From Streptomyces iconiensis (lineage in GTDB: Bacteria; Actinomycetota; Actinomycetes; Streptomycetales; Streptomycetaceae), in NCBI RefSeq assembly GCF_028657195.3, contig NZ_JANCPR020000005.1:1-64000 (forward strand): DNA of 64,000 nucleotides. The letters are read 5' to 3'. The notes under the pieces are model-generated. The model did no database searches, was not told the origin of the DNA, and was given only the letters and a program-made list of their open reading frames with translations. The first letter of the stretch is position 1. Each line of letters opens with the position of its first letter. The position numbers and the translations under genes are program-made. Shown in pieces: positions 49,846 to 58,102 of this stretch.

Positions 49846-50844
49846 TCAGGCCCCCTGCTCGGAGCGGTCGGCGAGCGTGGTCAGCAGGTTCACGGCGAGG
49901 CTGCGGGCCAGCGGCACCTTGAACTCGTTGTCGCCCAGGGGCCTGGCAGCGCCGAGTTCGGCGTCGGCCGCGCGTGCGAAAGTATGCGCGTTGGCGGCGG
50001 AGCCCACCAGCACCTCCTCGGCAGCGCGTGCGCGCCAGGGCCGGTGCGCGAGGCCGCCGAAGGCGAGCGCCGCGTGCGTGACAGTGCCCTCTCGTACGGC
50101 GAGCACGGCGGCGACGGAGGCGAGCGCGAAGGCGTACGAGGCGCGGTCGCGTGCCTTGCGGTAGGCCGAGCGCGCTCCCTCGTGAGGGGGAGGGACAGAG
50201 ACCGCGAGCACGAGTTCGCCGGGCCGCAGCACGGTGTCCTGCTGCGGGGTGTCGCCGGGCAGCCGGTGGAAGTCGGCGGCCGGTACCGTACGCCGTCCCT
50301 CGGGCCCGAGCACCTCGACCTGGGCATCGAGCGCGGCGAGCGCGACGGCCATGTCGGAGGGGTGTGTGGCGACGCAGTGCGGCGAGTGACCCAGTACCGC
50401 CATGTCACGGTGCGCGCCCCCGCGCGCCGAACAGCCGGTGCCGGGCTCGCGCTTGTTGCACGGCGTGGAGGTGTCCTGGAAGTAGGGGCAGCGGGTGCGC
50501 TGGAGCAGGTTGCCGCCCGTGGTGGCGACATTGCGGAGCTGCCCTGAGGCTCCGGCGAGCAGGGCCTGGGACAGTACGGGGTGGTCGTGGCGTACGCCGG
50601 GGTGCGCCGCGAGGTCGCTGTTGCGTACGGCCGCACCGACGCGCCACCCGCCCTCGGGTGTGCGCTCGACCTCGTCCAGGGGGAGCCCGCTGACGTCGAT
50701 GAGGTGCTCGGGGGACTCGACTCCGAGCTTCATGAGGTCGACGAGGTTGGTGCCGCCGCCGAGGTAGCGGGCGCGCTCGTGTGCGGTGAACGCGTCGACC
50801 GCCTGGTCCGGTGTCGCCGCTCGTTCGAACGTGAAGGTCTTCAC
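49846..50844 (-). CDS. Xanthine dehydrogenase-family FAD-binding subunit
   Basis: The 332-residue subunit has the FAD site YLGGGTNLVDLMKLGV (about residues 27-42) and the second FAD/Fe-S stretch ATTGGNLLQRTRCPYFQDTS with extra cysteines (TPCNKREPGTGCSA), as in CoxM/XdhB-like proteins that carry an additional 4Fe-4S cluster. It passes electrons from the Fe-S subunit to FAD. GTG 50844 overlaps the TGA of the upstream gene (GTGA); GAGGAGG precedes. The large-subunit gene follows 5 nt after its stop. Confidence 0.9.
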   Translation of the reverse strand: MKTFTFERAATPDQAVDAFTAHERARYLGGGTNLVDLMKLGVESPEHLIDVSGLPLDEVERTPEGGWRVGAAVRNSDLAAHPGVRHDHPVLSQALLAGASGQLRNVATTGGNLLQRTRCPYFQDTSTPCNKREPGTGCSARGGAHRDMAVLGHSPHCVATHPSDMAVALAALDAQVEVLGPEGRRTVPAADFHRLPGDTPQQDTVLRPGELVLAVSVPPPHEGARSAYRKARDRASYAFALASVAAVLAVREGTVTHAALAFGGLAHRPWRARAAEEVLVGSAANAHTFARAADAELGAARPLGDNEFKVPLARSLAVNLLTTLADRSEQGA

Positions 50845-51488
50845 CGGGTCGCCTCCTCGGGGACGCCGCTCGGGTTGCCCGGCACACCGCGCGCGCCGTC
50901 CGTGTTCCTGGCCCCGCCGTCCATGCCTCCGGCCACGTCGCCCATCTCCTCGATGGCCTCGACGATGTGCGGATAGGCGCCGCAGCGGCAGATGTTGCCG
51001 CTCATGCGCTCGCGGATCTCGGCGCGGGTCAGCGGAACCGGTGCGCCTTCGGGCCGCGGTTCGCCCGCGCCGGGGGGCGGGGTGACATGGGAGGGGTGGC
51101 CGGCCGCGGCCTCGGCGAGTACGCCGACCGCTGAGCAGAGCTGGCCGGGTGTGCAGTACCCGCACTGGAACGCGTCGCGCTCCACGAAGGCGTCCTGGAG
51201 CGGATGGCGCCGCTCCCCTTCTCCGAGTCCCTCGACGGTGGTGACGTGCGCGCCGTCGTGTGCCACGGCGAAGAGCAGACAGCTGTTCGCGCGCCGCCCC
51301 TCCACCAGCACGGTGCAGGCGCCGCACTGGCCGTGATCGCACCCCTTCTTGGTGCCGGTGAGGCCGAGGTGCTCACGGAGCAGATCGAGGACGGTGGTGC
51401 GGTGGTCGGTGGTCTGGGTGTGGGGCGTGCCGTTGACATGGAGGGTGACGGTCGAGCTGGTCGCGGGCCGCGTGTGGTGGTCGTCCAC
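50841..51488 (-). CDS. Xanthine dehydrogenase-family 2Fe-2S subunit
   Basis: The 215-residue subunit carries a plant-type 2Fe-2S domain (GCDHGQCGACTVLVEGRRAN with Cys at the usual positions) and an alpha-helical 2Fe-2S domain (FQCGYCTPGQLCSAVGVLAE, GNICRCGAYPHIVEAIEEMG). It is the first gene of the operon. GTG 51488 lies about 10 nt after GGAGG. A Gly/Asn-rich tail follows the second cluster. No XdhC-type maturation gene is adjacent. Confidence 0.92.
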   Translation of the reverse strand: MDDHHTRPATSSTVTLHVNGTPHTQTTDHRTTVLDLLREHLGLTGTKKGCDHGQCGACTVLVEGRRANSCLLFAVAHDGAHVTTVEGLGEGERRHPLQDAFVERDAFQCGYCTPGQLCSAVGVLAEAAAGHPSHVTPPPGAGEPRPEGAPVPLTRAEIRERMSGNICRCGAYPHIVEAIEEMGDVAGGMDGGARNTDGARGVPGNPSGVPEEATR

Positions 51489-51853
51489 GGTGACAATGCC
51501 TCCTGGTTGCCGGTCCCTTTTGTGGCGAAACCGACTGTCGACCCTACGGCGCCGGACTTCGCCGGACGAAGGGGCCGCGCCATGAAGGCGCGGCCCCATT
51601 TGCCTTGTTTGAGCTGACTGTTCCGGTCTCTTCTCGTCAGCCGTTCCGTTCAGTTCGCGTCGGCTGTTCTGTTCCGTTCACGTAGGCCGTTCTGTTCCGG
51701 CCACGTCAGCTGTTCTGCTCTCCGCACGGTGGCTCTTCTGTTTCGCGCGGGGGGCCTGTTCATGCGGTTCATGCGGGGTGCCCCGTTCGTGTGGGGTGCC
51801 CTGTTCGTGCGGACTGTTCCGTTCACGTGGACCGTTCCGTTCGTGACGGCGGG
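51489..51853. repeat. Degenerate repeats of TTCTGTTCCG-type words
   Basis: From 51610 to 51850 words like CTGTTCCGTTCACGT recur every 20-30 bp on the plus strand. No gene is supported. The promoter of the xanthine dehydrogenase operon should be in 51490-51600. Confidence 0.6.
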
Positions 51854-52027
51854 CTACCAGCGGTACCAGCGGCTGCGGCGGCCACCGCCCGCCGGGGTCG
51901 ACCGCATGAGGAATCCGAGCAGCCACACCGCCAGCACGATGAGGGCGATCCACCACAGCGCCTTGAGCGCGAACCCCGCGCCGAAAAGCACTACGGCGAG
52001 AAGAAGAACGAGTAGCAGGGGAACCAT
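51854..52027 (-). CDS. Small hydrophobic membrane protein (57 residues)
   Basis: The protein MVPLLLVLLLAVVLFGAGFA and onward has two hydrophobic stretches followed by a basic, Trp/Tyr-containing tail (RRSRWYRW). It matches the short 'hydrophobic protein' family of Streptomyces, whose role is unknown. GGAGG lies 9 nt before ATG 52027. It is monocistronic between repeat arrays. Confidence 0.75.
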   Translation of the reverse strand: MVPLLLVLLLAVVLFGAGFALKALWWIALIVLAVWLLGFLMRSTPAGGGRRSRWYRW

Positions 52028-52090
52028 GGGTATCAACCTCCGGCGCCCGAGTGCCCCCGCTCCCCCGCCCCATGCGCGGCAATCGGCAGA

Positions 52091-52200
52091 ACGGTTCCGC
52101 TTGGCCCGGACGGTCCCGCGTGACTCGGACAGTTCCGCTCGGCACGGACAGTTCCGCTCGGCACGGACAGTTCCGCTCGGCACGGACGGTTCCGGAGGCT
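52091..52200. repeat. 19-bp tandem repeat
   Basis: ACAGTTCCGCTCGGCACGG occurs three times in exact tandem (52129-52147, 52148-52166, 52167-52185). Decayed copies extend on both sides from 52091 to about 52200. Confidence 0.88.
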
Positions 52201-52232
52201 CAGAGAAACCCGGACGGTTCCGAGTACCCGGC

Positions 52233-53750
52233 TCAGAGAAAGCTGACGTTCTGGGCCAGCGCCAGCTCGTTCGAGTAGTTGACGGTGTTGGTGGCCCGCC
52301 GCATGTAAGCGCGCCATGCGTCGGAGCCCGATTCGCGGCCACCGCCGGTCTCCTTCTCACCGCCGAACGCTCCGCCGATCTCGGCCCCTGACGTGCCGAT
52401 GTTGACGTTGGCGATGCCGCAGTCGGAGCCCTCGGAGGAGAGGAAGACCTCGGCCTCGCGCTGGTCGCGGGTGAAGATGCTGGAGGAGAGGCCCTGCGGT
52501 ACGCCGTTGTGGAGCGCCAGCGCCTCCTCCAGCGTGTCGTAGGTCAGTACGAAGAGGACGGGCGCGAAGGTCTCCTCCCGTACGACACCGGTCTGGCCCG
52601 GCATGCGGACCAGCGTCGGCTCCACGTAAGCGGCTCCTGGTGCCTCCTCCGTCAGCACCCGCCCGCCGCCCGCGAGCACCGCGCCGCCCTCCGCGCCCGC
52701 CCGGTCCAGCGCGGTCCGCATCCGGTCGAGCGCCGCTGTGTGGATGAGCGGCCCGACCAGCGTGTTCGTATCGAACGGGTCGCCGATCGGCAGCTTGCGG
52801 TACGCGGCCGTGAGGCGGTCGGTGAGCGTATCGGCGACGTCGCGGTGCACCAGGAGGCGGCGCAGCGAGGTGCACCGCTGGCCCGCCGTACCGGCCGCGG
52901 CGAACACGATGCCCTGCACCGCCAGATCCAGGTCGGCCGAGGGCGCGACGATCGCGGCGTTGTTGCCGCCGAGTTCGAGGAGGCCGCGCCCGAAGCGTGC
53001 CGCGACCCGTGGCCCCACCTCGCGCCCCATACGGGTCGAGCCCGTGGCGCTCAGCAGGGCCACGCGGGGGTCGTCGACGAGCAGTTCGCCCACGGCCCTG
53101 TCGCCCAGGAGGAGCTGGTGCACCTGCTCAGGCGCTCCCACGTCGCGTGCCGCGCGTACGAGCAGCGTGTGGCAGGCGACGGAGATCAGCGGGGTCAGCT
53201 CCGAGGGCTTCCAGACCACGGTGTCGCCACAGGCCAGCGCGACGGCGGTGTTCCAGGACCACACGGCGCAGGGGAAGTTGAAAGCGGAGATCACGCCGAC
53301 GACACCCAGCGGGTGCCAGGTCTCGGCGAGCCGGTGGCCCGGCCGTTCGGAGGCGATCGTACGGCCGTGGAGCTGGCGCGAGAGGCCGACGGCGAAGTCG
53401 CAGATGTCGATCATCTCGCGCACCTCGCCCAGCGCCTCCGAACGGATCTTGCCCGCCTCAAGGGTCACCAGGTCCGCCAGATCGCCCTGGTGTGCGCGCA
53501 GCAGATCGCCGAGGCGGCGTACGAGTTCGCCGCGCCGGGGCGCCGGGGTCGCGCGCCACGCGGGGAACGCCTCGCTCGCCCGTCCGATCGCCTGCTCGGC
53601 TTCGGCGGGCGAGGCCGCGGCGAGGCCGAACAGGTTGTCGCCGGTGAGCGGGGTGCGCGCGGGGTGGTCAGTGCCCTCGGGCGGCGCCGCACCCACGCGG
53701 GCGAGGGCGGCGAGGGCGCGTTCGCGAAGGGTCTCGGTCGGGGTGATCAT
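52233..53750 (-). CDS. Aldehyde dehydrogenase, piperideine-6-carboxylate dehydrogenase-like
   Basis: The 505-residue NAD(P)+-dependent dehydrogenase has Asn158 (FNFP), the Glu general base Glu259 in LELGGNNA, and catalytic Cys293 in GQRCTSLRRL. LHGRTIASERPGHRLAETWH and the ending NTVNYSNELALAQNVSFL-type residues resemble antiquitin (ALDH7) and actinobacterial L-piperidine-6-carboxylate dehydrogenases, which oxidise the lysine-derived semialdehyde. GGGAG precedes ATG 53750. An FAD amine/amino-acid oxidase gene lies 57 nt upstream on the same strand, supporting a role in lysine or pipecolate breakdown. Confidence 0.85.
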   Translation of the reverse strand: MITPTETLRERALAALARVGAAPPEGTDHPARTPLTGDNLFGLAAASPAEAEQAIGRASEAFPAWRATPAPRRGELVRRLGDLLRAHQGDLADLVTLEAGKIRSEALGEVREMIDICDFAVGLSRQLHGRTIASERPGHRLAETWHPLGVVGVISAFNFPCAVWSWNTAVALACGDTVVWKPSELTPLISVACHTLLVRAARDVGAPEQVHQLLLGDRAVGELLVDDPRVALLSATGSTRMGREVGPRVAARFGRGLLELGGNNAAIVAPSADLDLAVQGIVFAAAGTAGQRCTSLRRLLVHRDVADTLTDRLTAAYRKLPIGDPFDTNTLVGPLIHTAALDRMRTALDRAGAEGGAVLAGGGRVLTEEAPGAAYVEPTLVRMPGQTGVVREETFAPVLFVLTYDTLEEALALHNGVPQGLSSSIFTRDQREAEVFLSSEGSDCGIANVNIGTSGAEIGGAFGGEKETGGGRESGSDAWRAYMRRATNTVNYSNELALAQNVSFL

Positions 53751-53807
53751 GCGGGGCTCCCTTGTCGGTGGGTGGGGTGGGGTGGGGGCAAGGGCGGACA
53801 CGTGTTC

Positions 53808-55076
53808 TCAGACGACGTGTGCCTCGGGGCGGGCCTCGCGCCCCGCCTCCGTCGCGAAACGGTCGGCGCTGAGCGGCGCGATGTCGGCGAACGGTTCCCG
53901 CTCCAGATGCAGGTCCCGCACGATCTCTCCCACGGCCGGCGCCTGGAGGAAGCCGTGGCCTGAGAAGCCGGTCGCGTACAGGAAGTTGGGCACCTCGGCC
54001 GCCCGGCCGATCAGCGCGTTGTGGTCAGGCGTCACCTCGTACAGGCCCGCCCAGCCGTTCCGTGTCGCCAGCTCCGCCACGGCGGGCGCCCTGCGCCGTG
54101 CGGCCTCGCGGAAGAGGGGAAGCCAGTCGGGCGTCCACGTACGGTCGAAGCCGTCCGGCTGCCCGGGATCGGCGAAGCCGAGGAGCAGCCCGTCGTCGCT
54201 GTTGTGGAAGTACGCGGACGAGGCGAAGTCGATCGTGAACGGGATGCGCGGCGCCGGGGGCCGCAGCGGCGCCGTGAACGCGAGCTGCCGCCGCACCGGG
54301 CGCACCGGCAGCCGTACGCCCGCCAGCTCACCGATCCCGGCCGACCACGCGCCCGCGGCGCACACCGCCGTACGGCGGCAGACGACGCGGCCCCGGTCCG
54401 TGCGGACGGCGGTCACGCGCCCCGCCGTCGACTCGATGCCGGTGACGGTCGTACCCGTGGCGAATGTGACACCGGCGGCGCGCGCCGCACGCGCGTACCC
54501 CTCGACGGCCCGCACAGGACGTGCGTGCCCGTCCTCGGGCGAATAGGCGCCGGCGACGAGCCCATCGGTGACCACGTACGGGCACAGCCGCCGTGCCTCG
54601 CCGGGCTCGATCATGCGGCTGGGCACGCCGAGTTCGTTCTGCGTACGGACGGCCCGGGTGAACTCCGCCGCGTCGTCCCCGGTGGTGAGCAGGAAGAGGT
54701 AGCCGACGGTTTCCAGGCGAATGCCGGCGCCCGGGCGGCGCGCGAAGTCGGCGTAGGCGCGCAGGCCGCGCGCGCCCATCTCGATGTTGAGCGGGTCGGA
54801 GAACTGCGCCCGCACGCCCCCGATCGGCTTGCCCGAGCTGCCGCTCGCGAGGGTGTCGCGCTCCAGCACCAGGACGTCGGAGACTCCCGCCTCCGCGAGG
54901 TGGAAGGCGATGCTGGCTCCCATGATCCCGCCACCGATGACGACGACATCGGCGGTGGTGAGGTTGTCGGTGGGAGAGGGGGAGTCGGTGTAAGGGGAGG
55001 GAGAGGCCGCGGGAGAAGGCGAGGGGGCGGAGGTGGAGGCGGGGGGCTCTGAGTACGAGGCTTGCGCTGAGGACAT
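53808..55076 (-). CDS. FAD-dependent oxidoreductase (DadA/sarcosine oxidase-like)
   Basis: The 422-residue protein begins with a Ser/Pro-rich ~40-residue tail, then the dinucleotide fold VVVIGGGIMGASIAFHLAEA with Glu at the end of strand 2 (VLVLERDTLASGSSG). The Dao-type substrate domain ends with GLYEVTPDHNALIGRAAEVP and YATGFSGHGFLQAPAVGEIV, which contact the flavin. It should oxidise an amine or amino acid; with the downstream dehydrogenase, pipecolate or a lysine derivative is the natural guess. GGAAGGGA precedes ATG 55076. The repeat-rich tail mirrors DNA repeats in the gap upstream. Confidence 0.85.
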   Translation of the reverse strand: MSSAQASYSEPPASTSAPSPSPAASPSPYTDSPSPTDNLTTADVVVIGGGIMGASIAFHLAEAGVSDVLVLERDTLASGSSGKPIGGVRAQFSDPLNIEMGARGLRAYADFARRPGAGIRLETVGYLFLLTTGDDAAEFTRAVRTQNELGVPSRMIEPGEARRLCPYVVTDGLVAGAYSPEDGHARPVRAVEGYARAARAAGVTFATGTTVTGIESTAGRVTAVRTDRGRVVCRRTAVCAAGAWSAGIGELAGVRLPVRPVRRQLAFTAPLRPPAPRIPFTIDFASSAYFHNSDDGLLLGFADPGQPDGFDRTWTPDWLPLFREAARRRAPAVAELATRNGWAGLYEVTPDHNALIGRAAEVPNFLYATGFSGHGFLQAPAVGEIVRDLHLEREPFADIAPLSADRFATEAGREARPEAHVV

Positions 55077-55821
55077 GGCCGATCCCTTCCGTGAACCACG
55101 CGTGCGGTATGCCGCCGTGCGGTGCAGTGGGTGCTCGGTGCCGGGTGCTCGGTGCTCGGTTCCGGGGTTCTCGGTGCCGGTGCTCGGCACTGGGTTCTCC
55201 GTGCTCGGTGCTCGGTGCTCGGTGCTGATCGGCGATCCGTCGCCATGGTCCAACGCGCGGGCCTTCGACGTCCATGAACATGCCACCGGCGGCAAACTGC
55301 CGCGCGGCGCGGGACGCCGCTTCGAACTCACCGACGAGGGCAGCACGCCGACCGCGCGCGCCGAACGCATCCTCGCCACCGGGGCCGAGGCCCGGGGCCC
55401 GGGTCGGGGTCGGGGCCGGGCCGCCGTGACCCGTACGACGGCGCACCAACGGCCCACCGTCGCCGCGCTGCTGGAGGTGCGGAAAGCGCTGCGGAAGGGG
55501 CTGCGGAAGGGGCTGCGTGAGGTCGCCGGGTGAGGGCGCAGGGTGAGGAGAGCGAATCTGTCACTGTCACATACGTTTCGTTATGCGGGCGGCGGTAACT
55601 CTCCTGTGCGCGAGTGCGCGGCGCCGCGCCCGTAGGCACCGGAGAGTTGGACACCACAGCCTCCGGTGCCGCTCGCGCGGGTGGCGTGTGTGGTGGGGTC
55701 GACTTGTCGCGAACTGGAATGACGAGGCAATATCTGTTCGAGTCCGTTCTGCGGACCCGGACTCAAGGGAGGCCCTCGGGCCCGACTGACCACCAGCCGG
55801 CCCGCGCAAGGAGGCACACCC
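55077..55821. other. Long gap with heptamer repeats and a LysR-like remnant
   Basis: No intact gene is supported over 745 bp. GCTCGGT-type heptamers recur about ten times in 55128-55225. A plus-strand fragment with LysR-like sequence follows at 55245-55533. The ANTAR promoter must lie after about 55560, where an AT-richer stretch (ACATACGTTTCGTTATG) occurs. Confidence 0.6.
55245..55533 (+). pseudogene. Possible LysR-family remnant
   Basis: The plus strand reads GRRFELTDEGSTPTARAERI preceded by a short unrelated segment. This resembles the end of the LysR HTH linker (usual form GRRxxLTxxGxxLxxxAxxI). The last part, TVAALLEVRKALRKGL, resembles a LysR C-terminus. The recognition helix and the effector domain are missing, so at most it is a decayed gene, which may once have regulated the divergent oxidase operon. 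Confidence 0.35.
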
Positions 55822-56193
55822 GTGGGTTCCCCCGAACCTTCCCCCGCCGCCGAAGGCGAGCAGCCGCAGCCGGGCACAGCGGCGGAGCACGGCAGCGGTG
55901 GTTCCGGGCAGCCTGCGGAGGTGGACCGCCTCCGGGCCGAGGTCACCGACCTGCGCCGCGCGATGGAGACACACCCCGTCATAGACCAGGCACGCGGCAT
56001 GGTGATGGCCCTCGGCCCCTGCACAGCCGACGAGGCATGGGAGGTGCTGGTGGAGGTCTCCCAGTCCACCAACGTCAAGCTCAGGGAAGTCGCCGCCGAT
56101 CTGGTCGCGACGCCGGAGGGCGAGGAACTGCCCGCTCCGATACGCCGGGCCATGGCCACCTCGCTCAAGCGGCGGCGCACCGGGCTCGACTGA
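55822..56193 (+). CDS. ANTAR domain protein
   Basis: The 123-residue protein has an acidic, Gly/Ser-rich N-terminus, a short coiled coil (AEVDRLRAEVTDLRRAMETH) and an ANTAR-type three-helix domain: VIDQARGMVMALGPCTADEA, then LVEVSQSTNVKLREVAADLV. ANTAR domains bind paired hairpins in mRNA leaders and prevent termination. No sensor domain is attached; its signal partner is unknown. AAGGAGG precedes GTG 55822. Confidence 0.85.
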   Translation: MGSPEPSPAAEGEQPQPGTAAEHGSGGSGQPAEVDRLRAEVTDLRRAMETHPVIDQARGMVMALGPCTADEAWEVLVEVSQSTNVKLREVAADLVATPEGEELPAPIRRAMATSLKRRRTGLD

Positions 56194-56584
56194 CCGGGCC
56201 GACGCCCCTTCCTGTACGGGCCGCTCGTACTGGCCGCTCGTACGGGTCCGCTGTGCAGGCCGCCGGCCCAAAGCCCCAGTACGGGCCACGCGTACAAGCC
56301 CCCTGTACGAGCCGCCGGCCCAAAGCCCCAGTACGGAGCGCTCGGACAAGCCCTCTGTACGGGCCACGCGTACAAGTCCCTTGTACGAGCCACTTCTACG
56401 GGCTCCTGTACGGGCTCGTGGACACCGCGCCGTACCGTCCCGTCCAGCGACCGGCCCGCCTGCGCCGTTCCCCGCTTCCGCCGCGCGCCCACATATGAAG
56501 CGGGGCCTTCTGTGCCCCCGGTATGCGCCCTCCCCGGGTCCCCCGCTCGGTCGTACATTCGGGAGGTAAGGGAGGGAGGCCCGT
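56194..56584. repeat. 52-bp repeat and GTAC-rich repeats
   Basis: A block beginning GCCGCCGGCCCAAAGCCCCA occurs at 56259 and again at 56311, a 52-bp period. Words like GTACGGGCCACGCGTACAAG recur from 56215 to 56415, with many CGTACG/GTAC palindromes. No gene is supported until 56585. Confidence 0.8.
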
Positions 56585-56704
56585 ATGGGGAGGCAAGAGG
56601 GGGAGCCGGATCCGGCGGAGAGCGATGGGCACAAGCCGGAGAAGCCGATTCCGCCGCCGGGGCCGCAGCCGGATCCGAATCCGCGGCCCGGGCCGAAGGG
56701 ATAA
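56585..56704 (+). CDS. Pro-rich micropeptide upstream of methyltransferase (39 residues)
   Basis: ATG 56585 is preceded by GGGAGGGAGG. The frame encodes MGRQEGEPDPAESDGHKPEK and a Pro-rich tail (PIPPPGPQPDPNPRPGPKG) and stops 3 nt before the GTG of the methyltransferase gene, so the two are surely cotranslated. It is very acidic then basic, with no cysteine, Ser or Thr cluster in the tail. It could be a substrate or regulator of the enzyme, or merely a leader peptide. Confidence 0.6.
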   Translation: MGRQEGEPDPAESDGHKPEKPIPPPGPQPDPNPRPGPKG

Positions 56705-56707
56705 CGG

Positions 56708-57997
56708 GTGTACGGGACCGAGGGGCTCGTCACAGGGCTGTGGGAGGGCGGGCATCTCGACGAGGGGTGGGTGACCGCGTTCACGGGGGTGGACCGGGGC
56801 GCCTTCGTGCCGGAACGCGTCTGGTTGCGGGGCCCCGGAGGGTACTGGCCGCACACCCGCGAGGAGCGACCCGCCGCATGGCGCGCGGCCGTGTACTCCG
56901 ACACCGCCGTCGTCACGCAGGTCGGTGACATGCGCGCGAAGAACCCAGGGGACGCGGGGCACACGGACCGTGCGGGCAGCACGGACGGTGCGGCGGGTGC
57001 GGGCAGCGCACACGGTGCGGGCAGGGTGGAGGGCTCGGGCGGTGTGGAGGGCTCGGGCCGCGTCCGGGTGGGAGGGGGCGGGTGCGAACCCGCGCTCGTA
57101 CCGACGAGTTCGGCCAGCATGCCGCGCGTCGTGGCCCGCATGCTGCGCGCGCTCGATGTCCGCCCCGGCGACCAGGTGCTGGAGGCCGGCACAGGGACCG
57201 GCTACAACGCGGCGCTGCTCTCGCACCGCCTCGGGGACACGTGCGTGACCAGCGTGGAGTCCGATCCGCAGCTGGCCGAGGCCGCGCGCGCCGCGCTCAA
57301 GTCGGCGGGGTTCGTGCCGGTGGTGGTGACCGGTGACGCGGACCGCGGGTACACGGCGGGCGCTCCGTACGACCGGGTCGTCGCGACGTACGCGGTGCAC
57401 GACATTCCCTATGCGTGGGTGCGTCAGACCCGGCCGGGCGGAGTCGTCGTTCTGCCCTGGGGCACCGGCCTGTACAACGGGGTCCTGCTACGGCTCACCG
57501 TCCACGAAGGACCCCATGGCCCGGTGGCCACGGGGCACGTGGTCGACGACACCGCCTTCATGTGGGACCGGGCGCAGATGCCCGAACGGGATGTCATGGC
57601 CGCCGTTCATGACGAGGCCGGCGCTGTCGCCTCCCGTACGGAACTGGACCCGCGTGCCGTGCTCGGTGACAACGACATGGCCTTCACCGCCGGTGTCCTC
57701 GTCCCCGGGGCCCGTTACAGCGTCGGACACGGCTCCCGCGGGGAGTTCACCCTGTGGCTGGCCGACGCGGCGACCAGGTCCTGGGCCTCGGTCGACTACG
57801 TGCCCGGGGCCCACGCGTTCGACCTCCAGCAGCACGGCCCACGCGCCCTGTGGGACGAGGTCACCGCCGCCCACACGTGGTGGCTCGACGCCGGTTGCCC
57901 CGCCCGCACCCGCTACGGGGTCACCACCGGAGCAGGGCACACCCACATCTGGCTCGACCACCCGCACCACCGCGTCACTACGCGCGTACGCCCCTGA
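56708..57997 (+). CDS. Protein-L-isoaspartate O-methyltransferase-like enzyme
   Basis: The 429-residue SAM enzyme has PIMT features: SSASMPRVVARMLRALDVRPG, motif I QVLEAGTGTGYNAALLSHRL (about residues 158-177), SVESDPQLAEAARAALKSAG, VTGDADRGY, YDRVVATYAVHDIPYAWVRQ and GGVVVLPWGTG. Residues 80-125 are a Gly/Ala/Ser insert. The C-terminal ~200 residues are an extra domain also seen in actinobacterial homologues (FTLWLADAATRSWASVDYVP). PIMT relatives repair isoaspartate or modify RiPP peptides. The Pro-rich micropeptide directly upstream makes peptide modification worth testing. Confidence 0.82.
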   Translation: MYGTEGLVTGLWEGGHLDEGWVTAFTGVDRGAFVPERVWLRGPGGYWPHTREERPAAWRAAVYSDTAVVTQVGDMRAKNPGDAGHTDRAGSTDGAAGAGSAHGAGRVEGSGGVEGSGRVRVGGGGCEPALVPTSSASMPRVVARMLRALDVRPGDQVLEAGTGTGYNAALLSHRLGDTCVTSVESDPQLAEAARAALKSAGFVPVVVTGDADRGYTAGAPYDRVVATYAVHDIPYAWVRQTRPGGVVVLPWGTGLYNGVLLRLTVHEGPHGPVATGHVVDDTAFMWDRAQMPERDVMAAVHDEAGAVASRTELDPRAVLGDNDMAFTAGVLVPGARYSVGHGSRGEFTLWLADAATRSWASVDYVPGAHAFDLQQHGPRALWDEVTAAHTWWLDAGCPARTRYGVTTGAGHTHIWLDHPHHRVTTRVRP

Positions 57998-58032
57998 CGG
58001 CGCGTCAGGGGCGGACGGGAAGCAGGGGCGTG

Positions 58033-58071
58033 GTGGCGGTGACGGTGACGGTGACGGTGACGGTGACGGTG
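58033..58071. repeat. TGACGG hexamer array
   Basis: GGTGAC/TGACGG is repeated about six times in tandem between the convergent methyltransferase and SLOG genes. Confidence 0.85.
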
Positions 58072-58102
58072 GAAACCGGGCTCACACCGGAACGATTCGG
58101 GT

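Noticed and set aside
51729..52391. 220-residue plus-strand protein across the repeat region
   Set aside because: It is made of translated tandem repeats and runs antisense to the hydrophobic protein and dehydrogenase genes.
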